A DNA stretch of 64,000 nt. It comes from Erythrobacter donghaensis. Its GTDB lineage: Bacteria > Pseudomonadota > Alphaproteobacteria > Sphingomonadales > Sphingomonadaceae. The stretch is taken from contig NZ_LSJS01000292.1 in assembly GCF_001557325.1 (NCBI RefSeq), positions 1 through 64,000 on the forward strand, in the 5' to 3' direction. The notes under the pieces are model-generated. The model was not told the DNA's origin and made no database searches. It was given only the letters and a program-made list of their open reading frames with translations. This document shows positions 1 to 9,017 of the stretch, piece after piece. The translations under genes and the position numbers were made by a program. Position 1 is the first letter of the stretch. Every line of letters starts with the position of its first letter.

Positions 1-342
1 GCCGCCGCCGCTCCGCGCCCCGGCTTCCGCCCCGCCGCCGCCGCGACCCCGCGCAGCACCATCGTCGTGGTGCCCGAGGTAATGGCGCCCGCCGGGCTCT
101 CCGGGGTGATCGGCGCGCCTGCCGCTGCGCTCACCTCCCGCTTCGGCAGCCCCCGGATCGACCTCGCCGAGGGCGACGCGAGGAAGCTCCAGTTCGCCGG
201 CCCGACCTGCGTGCTCGACATCTACCTCTACCCGGTCGCCGCCGCGGCCGAGCCGACGGCGACCCACGTCGCTGCGCGCCTCCGGCAAGGCGGCGCGCCC
301 GCCGATCCGGGCGCCTGCCTGCGCGAGATAGAGCAGAGGTAA
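1..342 (+). CDS. Hypothetical protein, 5'-truncated by window edge
   Basis: The frame is open from the first base of the window to a TAA at 340-342, so the true start lies upstream; an internal GTG at 67 is the first usual start codon seen. The visible part begins with an Ala/Pro/Arg-rich linker. It continues into a compact segment with motifs GVIGAPAAALTSRFGSPRIDL and CVLDIYLYP, followed by a C-terminal stretch with one Cys. The linker-plus-small-domain layout suggests the C-terminal domain of an exported or anchored protein, but its N-terminus cannot be seen. I do not recognise a characterised family. GC and codon use match the neighbours. Confidence 0.6.
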   Translation, partial: AAAAPRPGFRPAAAATPRSTIVVVPEVMAPAGLSGVIGAPAAALTSRFGSPRIDLAEGDARKLQFAGPTCVLDIYLYPVAAAAEPTATHVAARLRQGGAPADPGACLREIEQR

Positions 343-403
343 CCCGGTCTTAAGCCTGTCCGTGGCATGACCGGCCCCGAAGACCACAGGGGACGTAACC
401 ACC

Positions 404-1348
404 GTGACCACCCAATTCCTCCAAGTCGCGCGGGCGGCTGCCGCCGATGGCCAGATCACCGCCGACGAGCTCCTCGCCCTGCGCCGCGAAGGCTGGGGTG
501 ACGGCATCATCACCCGCGAGGAAGCCGAGGCGCTGTTCACGCTCAATCAGGCGCTGCACCACCGCAGCCCCGAATGGGTCGACTTCTTCGTCGAGGCGAT
601 CGGCGAGCACGTCCTCAACGGCACCCCGCCGCGCCTCCAGTGCAACCTCGAGGAAGCCGAGTGGCTGATCGCGCAGGTCGATGCCGATGGCAAGGTCGAC
701 AGCATGGCCGAGCTCGAGGCGCTGGTGCGCATCCTCGAGCGCGCCGAGAACACCCCCGACCGGCTCAAGGACTATGTGCTCGCCAAGGTCGAGCATGCGG
801 TGCTCCACGGCGAAGGGCCGACCCGCCACGGGGGCGACCTCAGCGCCACCCACATCACCGCCGCCGAATGCCGCATCCTGCGCCGCGTGATCTTCGCGAG
901 CGGCGGCCATGGCCCCGCCGCGGTCACCCGCCACGATGCCGAGATGCTGTTCCGCATCAAGGACGCGACCCTTGCCGACGAGAACGCGGCCGAGTGGGAC
1001 GACCTGTTCCTCGACGGCGTCGCCAATTTCATGAAGGGCTTCGCGCTCCCCAGCGCGCAGCTCAGCCACGAGCGCAAGCGCGAGCTGGAAGCGTTTGTCG
1101 CCGACAACCAGGTCAATCTCGGCCGCTTCATGGGCCGCGTCGCGCGCGAGGTGCCCAATGTCGCTAACCACTTCGGCCTGGTGTTCGGCAAGAAGAAGCC
1201 GGCCGGCCCCGATTACGACGCGCTGGCTGCCGAGGGCGAGAAGGTCACCACCTATGAAAGCGAGTGGCTGGACCGCATGATCGAGGCCGACGGCGAGGTC
1301 GACGAGCTCGAAACCCGTCTGATCGCGCGGCTCGCGCAAGCGGACTAA
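404..1348 (+). CDS. Hypothetical protein with four EF-hand-like/TerB-like helical segments
   Basis: A 314-aa cytosolic protein with no signal peptide or membrane helix, starting at GTG 404. It is internally repetitive. Segments AAADGQITADEL (about residues 13-24), VDADGKVDSMAE (about 92-103) and IEADGEVDELE (near the C-terminus) each look like a short acidic loop followed by a helix, as in EF-hand or TerB-like folds. A longer unit is also repeated. Residues about 30-75 (ITREEAEALF...PEWVDFFVEAI) resemble residues about 165-210 (VTRHDAEMLF...AEWDDLFLDGV). The layout is A-B-A-B. Metal binding is possible but the loops are not canonical 12-residue EF-hands. Its 3' end overlaps the convergent gene ending at 1345 by 4 nt. 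Function unknown. Confidence 0.85.
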   Translation: MTTQFLQVARAAAADGQITADELLALRREGWGDGIITREEAEALFTLNQALHHRSPEWVDFFVEAIGEHVLNGTPPRLQCNLEEAEWLIAQVDADGKVDSMAELEALVRILERAENTPDRLKDYVLAKVEHAVLHGEGPTRHGGDLSATHITAAECRILRRVIFASGGHGPAAVTRHDAEMLFRIKDATLADENAAEWDDLFLDGVANFMKGFALPSAQLSHERKRELEAFVADNQVNLGRFMGRVAREVPNVANHFGLVFGKKKPAGPDYDALAAEGEKVTTYESEWLDRMIEADGEVDELETRLIARLAQAD

Positions 1349-1575
1349 CCGCCGCCGTAGTGCCCGCCGCGCAGCTCGCTGAGCGCCAGCGCGAGGTGGA
1401 TAATCTCGGTCTCGATCCGGGGCTGATCGTCTGGAGCGACCCCGGCGGCCAGCTGTGCCTCGAGCGCGGCACGCTCGCCCTCCATCCGCGCGATGATCGC
1501 CTGCACCTCGCGCCCGCGCTGCGCGTGCATTTCGGCGAGCCGCTCAGGCGGAAGACCTGTCCCGGATCCGGCCAT
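1345..1575 (-). CDS. Small coiled-coil hypothetical protein
   Basis: A 76-aa protein, mostly one charged amphipathic helix (residues about 10-65, rich in Glu, Arg, Ala and Leu) ending in a Gly/Tyr/His tail. No signal peptide or membrane segment. It converges on the upstream plus-strand gene with a 4-nt overlap and ends a run of minus-strand genes that starts at the suf operon. The helical pattern and position support a real gene, but there is no family assignment and a small GC-rich frame can arise by chance. Confidence 0.5.
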   Translation of the reverse strand: MAGSGTGLPPERLAEMHAQRGREVQAIIARMEGERAALEAQLAAGVAPDDQPRIETEIIHLALALSELRGGHYGGG

Positions 1576-1613
1576 TCGGGGGCAATATCAACCGGCGGAG
1601 ATGCGGGCGGCGG

Positions 1614-1904
1614 TCACTCGCCCGGCGCGTCCAGAGCAGCAGCGGCACCGCCCAGCAGGGGAGCTGGCCCGCGCGGCGGGACCGCAGGCGCCGGGAGGCC
1701 CGCCTCCGGCGGTTTGCGGCGAGGCCGCGGCGTGCTGCGCATGATGTCGGCAAGCGATCCGGCACCGGGCCGGTCGTCGGCTCGTGGGCCACGACGGCGC
1801 GATGCAAATGTCTCGCGGGCCGCCAAGGCAACCATTCCGACCCCGACAATGATGCCTGCGAGAGCGTCGAGGATGTCGCGCGGTCCTGAATCCTTGGTGG
1901 GCAT
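1614..1904 (-). CDS. Small single-pass membrane protein
   Basis: A 96-aa protein with a short charged N-terminus, one hydrophobic helix at about residues 11-29 (ILDALAGIIVGVGMVALAA), then an Arg-rich and Pro/Ala-rich tail. It starts 9 nt downstream of the sufA stop. A perfect TATAAT on the minus strand (1912-1917) lies just upstream, spaced so that the transcript could begin at or next to the ATG (leaderless). Two other frames are open through the same DNA; this one has the only credible N-terminal protein features. Function unknown. Confidence 0.42.
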   Translation of the reverse strand: MPTKDSGPRDILDALAGIIVGVGMVALAARETFASRRRGPRADDRPGAGSLADIMRSTPRPRRKPPEAGLPAPAVPPRGPAPLLGGAAAALDAPGE

Positions 1905-1911
1905 GGCCCCG

Positions 1912-1917
1912 ATTATA
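1912..1917 (-). promoter_or_regulatory. Candidate -10 element (TATAAT) for the 1904 gene
   Basis: An exact TATAAT on the minus strand overlaps the sufA stop codon. Its 3' end is 7 nt from the ATG at 1904, the distance expected between a -10 box and a start site, so a leaderless mRNA would result. No good -35 box is visible at 16-18 nt, so the match may be coincidental. Confidence 0.25.
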
Positions 1918-2278
1918 CCATGAAACTTTCGCCGCAGCCACAGGCGCCCTTGGCGTTGGGGTTTTCGAACACGAAGCCCGCAGTGAAATCGTCCTCGCGC
2001 CAGTCCATCACGCTGCCGACAAGGTAGAGCACGGAGGCGCCGTCGATGTAGAACACGCCGCCGGGGGTGACGATCTTCTCGTCGAATTTTGCCTCGGTGG
2101 TGACGTAGTCGACCGAATAGGCGAGGCCCGAACAGCCGCGGCGCGGGGTCGAAAGCTTGACGCCGATGGCGTCCGCCGGGGCCTTGCTCATCAGCTCGGC
2201 GATGCGCGCCTCGGCGCTCGGCGTCAGGGTGACGGCGGCCTTCGGGGCGGGGCGAGGCGTCGTGGTGGTGTCGGTCAT
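1913..2278 (-). CDS. sufA: A-type Fe-S carrier, SufA/IscA/ErpA family
   Basis: A 121-aa A-type scaffold/carrier that passes Fe-S clusters to target apoproteins. The three family cysteines are present: one in RRGCSGLAY (about residue 49) and two in the C-terminal GACGCGESF. A poorly conserved Thr/Pro-rich N-terminus of about 15 aa precedes the HesB domain. The ATG at 2278 forms an ATGA overlap with the stop of the GNAT gene, so it is translationally coupled as the last gene of the suf operon. ErpA-type function cannot be separated from SufA by sequence alone; operon membership favours SufA. Confidence 0.92.
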   Translation of the reverse strand: MTDTTTTPRPAPKAAVTLTPSAEARIAELMSKAPADAIGVKLSTPRRGCSGLAYSVDYVTTEAKFDEKIVTPGGVFYIDGASVLYLVGSVMDWREDDFTAGFVFENPNAKGACGCGESFMV

Positions 2279-2769
2279 GTCAGCCTCTTCTGCCAGAACA
2301 GCGCGTGCCCGGTGGCGGGATCGAGCTGGTAGTCGCCATAGCCTTCGCGGGCGTAGAGCTGCCGCGCCGGATTGCCGCTCAGCACTTCCAATGTGATCTT
2401 GCAGGCCCCGCGCTTCAAGGCCTCGGCCTCGACAGCTTGCAGGAGCGCCTTGCCGATCCCGCGCCCGCGCGCCTCCGGGAGCACGGCGAGATCGTGGAGA
2501 TTGACCAGCGGCGCGGCGGCGAAGGTCGAATAGCCCATGAAGCAATTGGCGAGCCCGACCGCCTTGTCCTCAAGCCGCGCCAGCAGCGAGAAGGCCTGCG
2601 GGTTCGCCGCCAGATCATCGGTCAGCCGCGCCTTGACGCCATCGCGCAGCGGTTCACCCCCGCCCATCGGGTCGCGCGCATAGGCATCGAGCAGCGCCAC
2701 GACGTCGGCCGCATCCCGGGGATGGCGGTAATCCGCGAGGGTAATCGAGAGGGTCGCGGTGTCGCTCAC
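2275..2769 (-). CDS. GNAT-family N-acetyltransferase in the suf operon
   Basis: A 164-aa GCN5-related acetyltransferase. The acetyl-CoA binding motif A is visible as LAVLPEARGRGIGKALLQ (about residues 95-112), preceded by a beta strand and followed by the C-terminal motif B region with ARQLYAREGYGDYQ. The GTG start at 2769 overlaps the sufT stop (GTGA) and the stop overlaps the sufA start (ATGA), so it is embedded in the operon. The substrate is unknown. Acetyltransferases of this type act on small molecules or protein amines; the location suggests a role connected to Fe-S assembly, but this is inference. Confidence 0.85.
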   Translation of the reverse strand: MSDTATLSITLADYRHPRDAADVVALLDAYARDPMGGGEPLRDGVKARLTDDLAANPQAFSLLARLEDKAVGLANCFMGYSTFAAAPLVNLHDLAVLPEARGRGIGKALLQAVEAEALKRGACKITLEVLSGNPARQLYAREGYGDYQLDPATGHALFWQKRLT

Positions 2770-3212
2770 AGCATCCCCAGTTCGAGCCGCGCCTCGTCGC
2801 TCATCTTGTGCGGGCCCCAGGGCGGGTCCCAGACGAGATTGACCTCGGCATCGCGGATTCCCGGCACGCTCGAGACGCGCAGCTCGACCTCGCCCGGCAT
2901 CGATTCCGCGACCGGGCAATGCGGGGTGGTGAGCGTCATGGTGACGGTGGCGTCGGCATTGTCGTCGACCTCGACCCCGTAGATCAGGCCGAGATCGTAG
3001 ATGTTGACCGGAATTTCCGGGTCGAAGATCTCGCGTAGCGCCTCGATCACCGCGGCCTGCAGGTCGCTGCCTTCTCCGCCGACCGCATCGGGCGCGGGCT
3101 TGGCGGCGAGGAAGCCGTCGAGATAGTCGCGGGTGCGAGGGCCTTCGGTGTCGATCGCATCCTCGACACGGGCGCGGGGGGGCTTTTCGGCTGAGCTGTC
3201 CATCGCTCTCAT
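2766..3212 (-). CDS. sufT: SUF-associated MIP18/DUF59 protein (SufT)
   Basis: A 148-aa protein with an acidic, variable N-terminus (residues 1-45) followed by a MIP18/DUF59 domain. The domain is marked by FDPEIPVNIYDLGLIYGV and a conserved cysteine in TTPHCPVAE. SufT-type proteins help mature Fe-S proteins downstream of SufBCD, probably in cluster transfer. ATG 3212 overlaps the sufS stop by 4 nt; a second ATG three codons in (MDSSAEK) is an alternative start. It ends in a GTGA overlap with the acetyltransferase gene. Confidence 0.9.
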   Translation of the reverse strand: MRAMDSSAEKPPRARVEDAIDTEGPRTRDYLDGFLAAKPAPDAVGGEGSDLQAAVIEALREIFDPEIPVNIYDLGLIYGVEVDDNADATVTMTLTTPHCPVAESMPGEVELRVSSVPGIRDAEVNLVWDPPWGPHKMSDEARLELGML

Positions 3213-4441
3213 CCTCTTCCAAAAATCTTGCGGGTGCGGGCGATCCCGGCGAGCAGCGCGTCGACATCGGCCTCGGTCGAATAGAGGCCGAAGCTGGCGC
3301 GGGCGGTGGCGGGGACGCCGAGGTAGTCCATCAGCGGCTGGGCGCAGTGGTGCCCGGCGCGGATCGCGACATTGCTCTCGTCGAGGATCGTGCCGAGGTC
3401 GTGGGGGTGGATATCGTCAAGCGCGAAGCTGACGATCCCGGCGCTGTCGGCGGGGCCGAACAGCGTGACGTCATTCATCGCGCCGAGTTCGCGGCGCAAG
3501 CGGGCGACCAGCGCCTGCTCGTGCGCGTGAATGCGCTCCGGACCGATTGCGGCGACGTAATCGGCGGCGGCGGCGAAGGCGATTGCCTCGGTGATCGCGG
3601 GGGTTCCGGCCTCGAAGCGCTGCGGCCCGCTGGCGTAGGTGGTCTTCGCGAAGGTCACCCGGTCGATCATCGCCCCGCCGCCCTGATAGGGGGGCATTTC
3701 GGCGAGCAGTTCCCTGCGCGCCCACAGCGCCCCGATCCCGGTCGGACCGTAGAGCTTGTGCGCGGAGAAGACGTAGAAGTCGCAGCCCAGTGCGGCGACA
3801 TCGACCCCCATGTGCGGCGCGCTCTGGCATCCGTCGAGCAGCAGCTTCGCACCGACCTTGTGCGCCATGGCGGCAGCGCGCGGGGCATCGAGCAGCGCGC
3901 CGGTGACGTTCGAGACATGGCCGAAGGCGGCCAGCTTGTGCTGTTCCGTCAGCATCGCCTCGGCGGCATCGAGGTCGATGCGGTGATCGTCCGTCAGCGG
4001 GCAGACGTCAATGATCGCGCCCGCCTCTTCCGCCACCATCTGCCAGGGCACTATGTTCGAGTGATGCTCGGCCTGCGAGAGGAGGATGCGGTCGCCTGCA
4101 TTGAGGTTCGCGCGGCCCCAGGTCTGGGCGATCAGGTTGATTGCTTCCGTGGCGCCGCGGGTAAAGACCAGCTCTTCCTCGTGCCCGCCGATGAAGCGCG
4201 CCACGGTGCGCCGCGCGGCTTCGTAAGCGAGCGTCATCTCGGCCGAGCGAGTGTAGACCCCGCGGTGGACGGTCGCGTAATCCTCGCCCAAAGCGCGCGC
4301 CATGGCGTCGATCACCGCGCGCGGCTTCTGCGCTGTGGCGGCGGTGTCGAGGTAGTGCCACGGCTTGCCGTCCGCCGTGACCATGCCGGGGAAATCGGCG
4401 CGGAGGTCTGCCAGAGGGGGGAGGGTGGAAACGTCGCTCAC
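3209..4441 (-). CDS. sufS: Cysteine desulfurase SufS
   Basis: A 410-aa PLP-dependent cysteine desulfurase (class V aminotransferase fold, group II) that takes sulfur from L-cysteine for SufBCD. The PLP lysine is in FSAHKLYGPTG (about K227) and the catalytic cysteine in RAGHHCAQP (about C364). Both match the expected E. coli SufS positions and overall length. TRGATEAINLIA and SQAEHHSNIVPW are the usual PLP-pocket motifs. It starts at GTG 4441, overlapping sufD by 4 nt. No sufE is present in the operon; an activator would have to be encoded elsewhere. Confidence 0.97.
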   Translation of the reverse strand: MSDVSTLPPLADLRADFPGMVTADGKPWHYLDTAATAQKPRAVIDAMARALGEDYATVHRGVYTRSAEMTLAYEAARRTVARFIGGHEEELVFTRGATEAINLIAQTWGRANLNAGDRILLSQAEHHSNIVPWQMVAEEAGAIIDVCPLTDDHRIDLDAAEAMLTEQHKLAAFGHVSNVTGALLDAPRAAAMAHKVGAKLLLDGCQSAPHMGVDVAALGCDFYVFSAHKLYGPTGIGALWARRELLAEMPPYQGGGAMIDRVTFAKTTYASGPQRFEAGTPAITEAIAFAAAADYVAAIGPERIHAHEQALVARLRRELGAMNDVTLFGPADSAGIVSFALDDIHPHDLGTILDESNVAIRAGHHCAQPLMDYLGVPATARASFGLYSTEADVDALLAGIARTRKIFGRG

Positions 4442-5208
4442 AGCTTGGCCCCCTCCAGCGCGGCGAGCGCCGCTTCGAGCAACCGCTCGCGCTCGCCCTC
4501 GTCCTCCAGCGCGACGAAGGCGTCACCGATGAAGGCCTGCACCAGTAGCCGCTGTGCTGTGGCCGGATCGACCCCGCGCGCCATCATGTAGTAGCGTGCG
4601 GCCTCGTCCAGTGCACCCACCGTGGCACCGTGGGCGCACTTGACGTCATCGGCGAAGATTTCGAGCTGCGGGACGGCATTGGCGCTCGCCCCGGCTTCGA
4701 GCAGCAGGCCCTTGAAGTCCTGCGCGGCGTCGGTCTTCTGCGCATGGCGCGCGACCTTGATCTCGCCGAGGAAATTGCCCGTCGCCCCGGACCAGTGGAC
4801 TGCGCGGATGGTCTGGTTGGAGGTTGCCTCGGGCTCGGCATGGACGACCTGCGTCACGAATTCGCGGGTGACGCCAGCACCGCCGATGGTGACGCCGCCG
4901 AATTCGAAATGGGCGCCTCGCGCTAGATGCACCTCGATCTCGACCCGGGTGTAATCGCCGCCTGCATTGGTCACGAAGAACGCGGCGCGCGCGCCCTCGC
5001 CCAGCGTCACGCGGAAGCGGTGGAGTTCGGGCGCGTCGGAGCCGACGACGAGACAGCGCGTCAGGCTCTCTCCGGCGGCGACGTCGACCCCCTGCCACTG
5101 GTCGAGCGCCGCAACGCCAAGCCGCGCCACGCCGTCCATGTCGGCATAGCGCCAGGCCTCGTCACGCCGCGTCGGCAGACGGGAGGTGGGGAGGGTCGCT
5201 ACTGTCAC
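4438..5208 (-). CDS. sufD: Fe-S cluster assembly scaffold subunit SufD
   Basis: A 256-aa SufD, much shorter than the roughly 420-aa E. coli protein. The N-terminal half is reduced while the beta-helix core and C-terminal helices are kept. The conserved core motif with the functionally important His is visible as CAHGATVGALDEAARYYMM (about residues 190-208). SufD partners SufB and SufC in the SufBC2D scaffold and is needed for iron acquisition. The GTG start at 5208 overlaps the sufC stop by 4 nt and the gene ends in a GTGA overlap with sufS. Short SufD forms are usual in this clade, so this is probably not truncation. Confidence 0.93.
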   Translation of the reverse strand: MTVATLPTSRLPTRRDEAWRYADMDGVARLGVAALDQWQGVDVAAGESLTRCLVVGSDAPELHRFRVTLGEGARAAFFVTNAGGDYTRVEIEVHLARGAHFEFGGVTIGGAGVTREFVTQVVHAEPEATSNQTIRAVHWSGATGNFLGEIKVARHAQKTDAAQDFKGLLLEAGASANAVPQLEIFADDVKCAHGATVGALDEAARYYMMARGVDPATAQRLLVQAFIGDAFVALEDEGERERLLEAALAALEGAKL

Positions 5209-5948
5209 GCCATCACCGCGTCATAGCCCTCGGCCTCGAGCCGCAGCGCGAGTTCCGGCCCGCCGGTCTCGACGATGCGGCCACCGGCGAGGATGCTCAC
5301 CTTGTCGGGCTTCACGACGTCGAGCAGGCGCTGGTAGTGGGTGATGAGGAGCACGGCCTTGTCGGGCGCGCGCATGATCGCGTTGATCCCCGCGCCGACG
5401 ATCCTGAGCGCGTCGATATCGAGGCCCGAGTCCGTCTCGTCCAGCACCGCGAAGGCGGGGTCGAGGATGCCCATCTGCACCATCTCGGCGCGCTTCTTCT
5501 CGCCGCCCGAGAAGCCGACATTGACCTGCCTTTTCAGCATTTCCATGTCCATCCTGAGCAGGCCCGCCTTGTCCTTGGCGAGCTTCAGGAACTCGCCGCC
5601 GCTGAGGGGCTCCTCCCCGCGCGCCTTGCGCTGGGCGTTCAGCGCCTCGCGCAGGAACTGGACGTTGGAGACGCCGGGGATCTCGACCGGATACTGGAAG
5701 CCGAGGAACAGGCCCTTGGCGGCACGTTCGTGAGGCTCCAGCGCCAGCAGGTCCTCGCCGCGGAAGGTCACGCTGCCCTCGGTCACCTCGTAGCCGGGTT
5801 TGCCGCCGAGCACGTTCGACAGGGTCGATTTGCCCGCGCCGTTGGGCCCCATGATCGCATGGATCTCGCCCGCGGGGACGGAGAGGGTGAGGCCCTTGAG
5901 GATCGGCTTGTCGCCGACGGAGGCGTGGAGGTTGGTGATTTCGAGCAT
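5205..5948 (-). CDS. sufC: Fe-S assembly ATPase SufC
   Basis: A 247-aa soluble ABC-type ATPase that energises the SufBC2D scaffold. Walker A is GPNGAGKST (about residues 33-41), the Q-loop region FLGFQYPVEIPGV, the signature FSGGEKKRAEM, Walker B FAVLDETDSGLD, and the switch His is in LLITHYQRLL. Length and motifs are fully standard. The frame is open further upstream but ATG 5948 gives the family N-terminus (MLEITNLHA). It begins 2 nt after the stop of a 27-aa membrane microprotein, so translation is likely coupled to it. Confidence 0.97.
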   Translation of the reverse strand: MLEITNLHASVGDKPILKGLTLSVPAGEIHAIMGPNGAGKSTLSNVLGGKPGYEVTEGSVTFRGEDLLALEPHERAAKGLFLGFQYPVEIPGVSNVQFLREALNAQRKARGEEPLSGGEFLKLAKDKAGLLRMDMEMLKRQVNVGFSGGEKKRAEMVQMGILDPAFAVLDETDSGLDIDALRIVGAGINAIMRAPDKAVLLITHYQRLLDVVKPDKVSILAGGRIVETGGPELALRLEAEGYDAVMA

Positions 5949-5950
5949 GC

Positions 5951-6034
5951 TTACCTCAGGATCAGAACGGCGAGGATGACGGTGATCACGCCGAGAGCGA
6001 ATGCGATGGCGGCATTGCGCTGATTGGGGGTCAT
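5951..6034 (-). CDS. 27-aa single-pass membrane microprotein in the suf operon
   Basis: A short frame from ATG 6034 to TAA 5951-5953 encodes a polar head (MTPNQRNAA) followed by an uninterrupted hydrophobic helix of about 17 residues (IAFALGVITVILAVLIL) and a final Arg. Its ATG overlaps the stop of the DUF559 gene (ATGA) and its stop is 2 nt before the sufC ATG. It therefore bridges those genes exactly as a coupled cistron would. The composition is that of a bona fide transmembrane microprotein. No characterised homologue is recognised. It could tether or signal at the membrane, or serve only to couple translation to sufC. Confidence 0.6.
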   Translation of the reverse strand: MTPNQRNAAIAFALGVITVILAVLILR

Positions 6035-6564
6035 CGGGGTTGCCTTTCCGTGCGCGGCTTGGGGCGCGAATAGGTCTGCTTGGGGTTGGCCGCTTTGTGC
6101 GCGCGGGCGGCTTCCTTCTTCTCGGCGATGCGTTCACGCATGGCGATGGTGAGGCGCTGGAGCACGGCGTCAATGTCTTCGAGGATGTCCTTGGCGGCGA
6201 TGCGCATCACCCGGATGCCGACCGCCTCGAGGCTCTTGTCGCGGCGCTTGGCGAGGGTGTCGTTCTGCCCCTCCTCGTCGATCGCCAGCGCGAGGCCGAG
6301 GTTGTGGCAGTTGAAATCGACGATCGCGCTGCCGACCACGGCGTGGCGCTTGAAGGTGTAGCGGCCCATGTCGGCGGCAGCGAACTTGGCGGCGAGCGCC
6401 TTGTGCGCCTCGGACGAATGGCGGCGGAGTTCACGCGCCTGTTCGTGCAGCGCATCGAGCCGCTTCTCCGAAATCTCCCACCCGCGCCCCTTCTTCTTGA
6501 GCGCGGGGGCTTCGGCGGAGGAGGCAGCCTCGGGGTTGAGGGCGAGGGTCTTACGGGTGGTCAA
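6031..6564 (-). CDS. DUF559-domain protein (Vsr-like endonuclease fold)
   Basis: A protein of about 177 aa with a DUF559 / very-short-patch-repair-like nuclease fold in the middle. The core is visible as IVDFNCHNLGLALAIDEEGQ (acidic residues at the putative active site), followed by KRRDKSLEAVGIRVMRI and a terminal helix. The ends are basic (the tail has many Lys/Arg). I chose TTG 6564 because GGAAG lies 8 nt upstream and it follows the preceding stop by 1 nt. An ATG at 6624 would add 20 residues and overlap the upstream gene by 59 nt. Why a nuclease-like protein sits inside the suf operon is unknown. Confidence 0.8.
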   Translation of the reverse strand: MTTRKTLALNPEAASSAEAPALKKKGRGWEISEKRLDALHEQARELRRHSSEAHKALAAKFAAADMGRYTFKRHAVVGSAIVDFNCHNLGLALAIDEEGQNDTLAKRRDKSLEAVGIRVMRIAAKDILEDIDAVLQRLTIAMRERIAEKKEAARAHKAANPKQTYSRPKPRTERQPR

Positions 6565-6565
6565 T

Positions 6566-7005
6566 TCATTCTTCCACGATGCGAGCGTTCGGGCCGATGG
6601 GCTTTCCATCCTCATCGAGTTCAACGGGTATGAGCATCACGCTCTCGACGTCCTCCAAAGTCTGAAACACTGTTTCCATGCGCGCGGCGACGTCACCTTC
6701 GCCCTTCTGAGCGAGAGCGGTTGCAGCCAGAAAAATTGCCTCGTCCCGTTGAAAGAAGCAGGCTCCTTTCACCTCCGCTGTAAGCGAGGGGTCCCCCATG
6801 CCTCGCAATAGTGTTTGGCGACCCATCAATTCTGCTGAGAGACAGCGAACATAGGGCACGATGGCAAAGGCGAACTCGCTCGGTATTGTAAGTGAGTTCC
6901 CAATAACCGGACCCTCACTGACAATAACGGGCGACTTACCCTCCTCGGCATCATCTATCTGGGGCTGGCCAGAAAGCATGGCCACGGCGCTGAAAGCAAT
7001 CCAAT

Positions 7006-7009
<4 letters not shown>
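6566..7009 (-). CDS. Low-GC hypothetical protein inside the suf operon
   Basis: A 147-aa protein with a weak signal-peptide-like start ([17 protein letters not shown]) and an otherwise soluble, acidic sequence with no recognised domain. Base composition is visibly more AT-rich than the flanking suf genes, with codons unusual for this genome, which suggests recent acquisition. ATG 7009 overlaps the sufB stop by 4 nt. It could be a secreted protein or a cytosolic protein with a hydrophobic start; I cannot decide between these. Confidence 0.65.
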
Positions 7010-8483
<1,474 letters not shown>

Positions 8484-8487
<4 letters not shown>

Positions 8488-8924
8488 GCCAGATGATCCT
8501 CGGTGATGGGGGTCGGCGCCGGTGCGACCGGGCCGCGCAGCTGGGCAAGGGTGATGCCGGCCAGCGCGCCGCGCAGCGCGTTGTTGATGATCGGCCAGTG
8601 CGGCTTCATGTTGCAGCCGCTCTCGAAATCGCAGGGGCTGTGGTCGATGCAGGCGGTGAGCGCGATGCGCCCCTCGATCGCCTCGACGATGTCCGCGACA
8701 GTGATCGCCGCCGCGGGCCGTCCGAGCTGGAGGCCGCCATGGGCCCCGCGCACCGAGCGCAGCAGGCCCGCGGCGGTGAGCTTCGAGACGAGCTTCTGCA
8801 CCGTCGGCACCGGCAGCCCGGTCTCGGTCGCAAGCTCCGCGGCGCTCACCCGCCCGTTGCCGCAATGGAGCGCGGCCTGGCACATCGTGATGACGGCATA
8901 ATCGGCAAGGTTCGACAGGCGCAT
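8484..8924 (-). CDS. Rrf2/IscR-type SUF regulator
   Basis: A 146-aa Rrf2-family transcription factor. An N-terminal winged helix-turn-helix (residues about 1-80, with ADYAVITMC and [12 protein letters not shown]) is followed by three cysteines in [14 protein letters not shown]. Their C-x5-C-x5-C spacing (about C91, C97, C103) is identical to the [2Fe-2S] ligand spacing of IscR. It probably senses cluster status and represses or activates the operon. A strong dyad lies 15 bp upstream (8939-8963), implying autoregulation. It is translationally coupled to sufB. Confidence 0.93.
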
Positions 8925-8938
8925 TGCGAGCGGTTCTC

Positions 8939-8963
8939 AATTCCGACGGAATCAGTCCGAATT
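8939..8963. promoter_or_regulatory. IscR type 1-like operator of the suf operon
   Basis: A 25-bp dyad, AATTCCGAC - 7 nt - GTCCGAATT, with 8 of 9 arm bases pairing. Read on the minus strand its centre (GGACTGATTCCGTC) lines up with the GACT...AGTC core of the E. coli IscR type 1 motif; I count 17 of 25 positions agreeing with the degenerate consensus as I remember it. It is centred about 27 bp upstream of the regulator ATG, where a repressor would block transcription. Confidence 0.65.
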
Positions 8964-9017
8964 GGAATTAGGAGCACTTCGTTCGCATTACAAGCCGCCA
9001 ATGCGGCGGGCAGCGTC

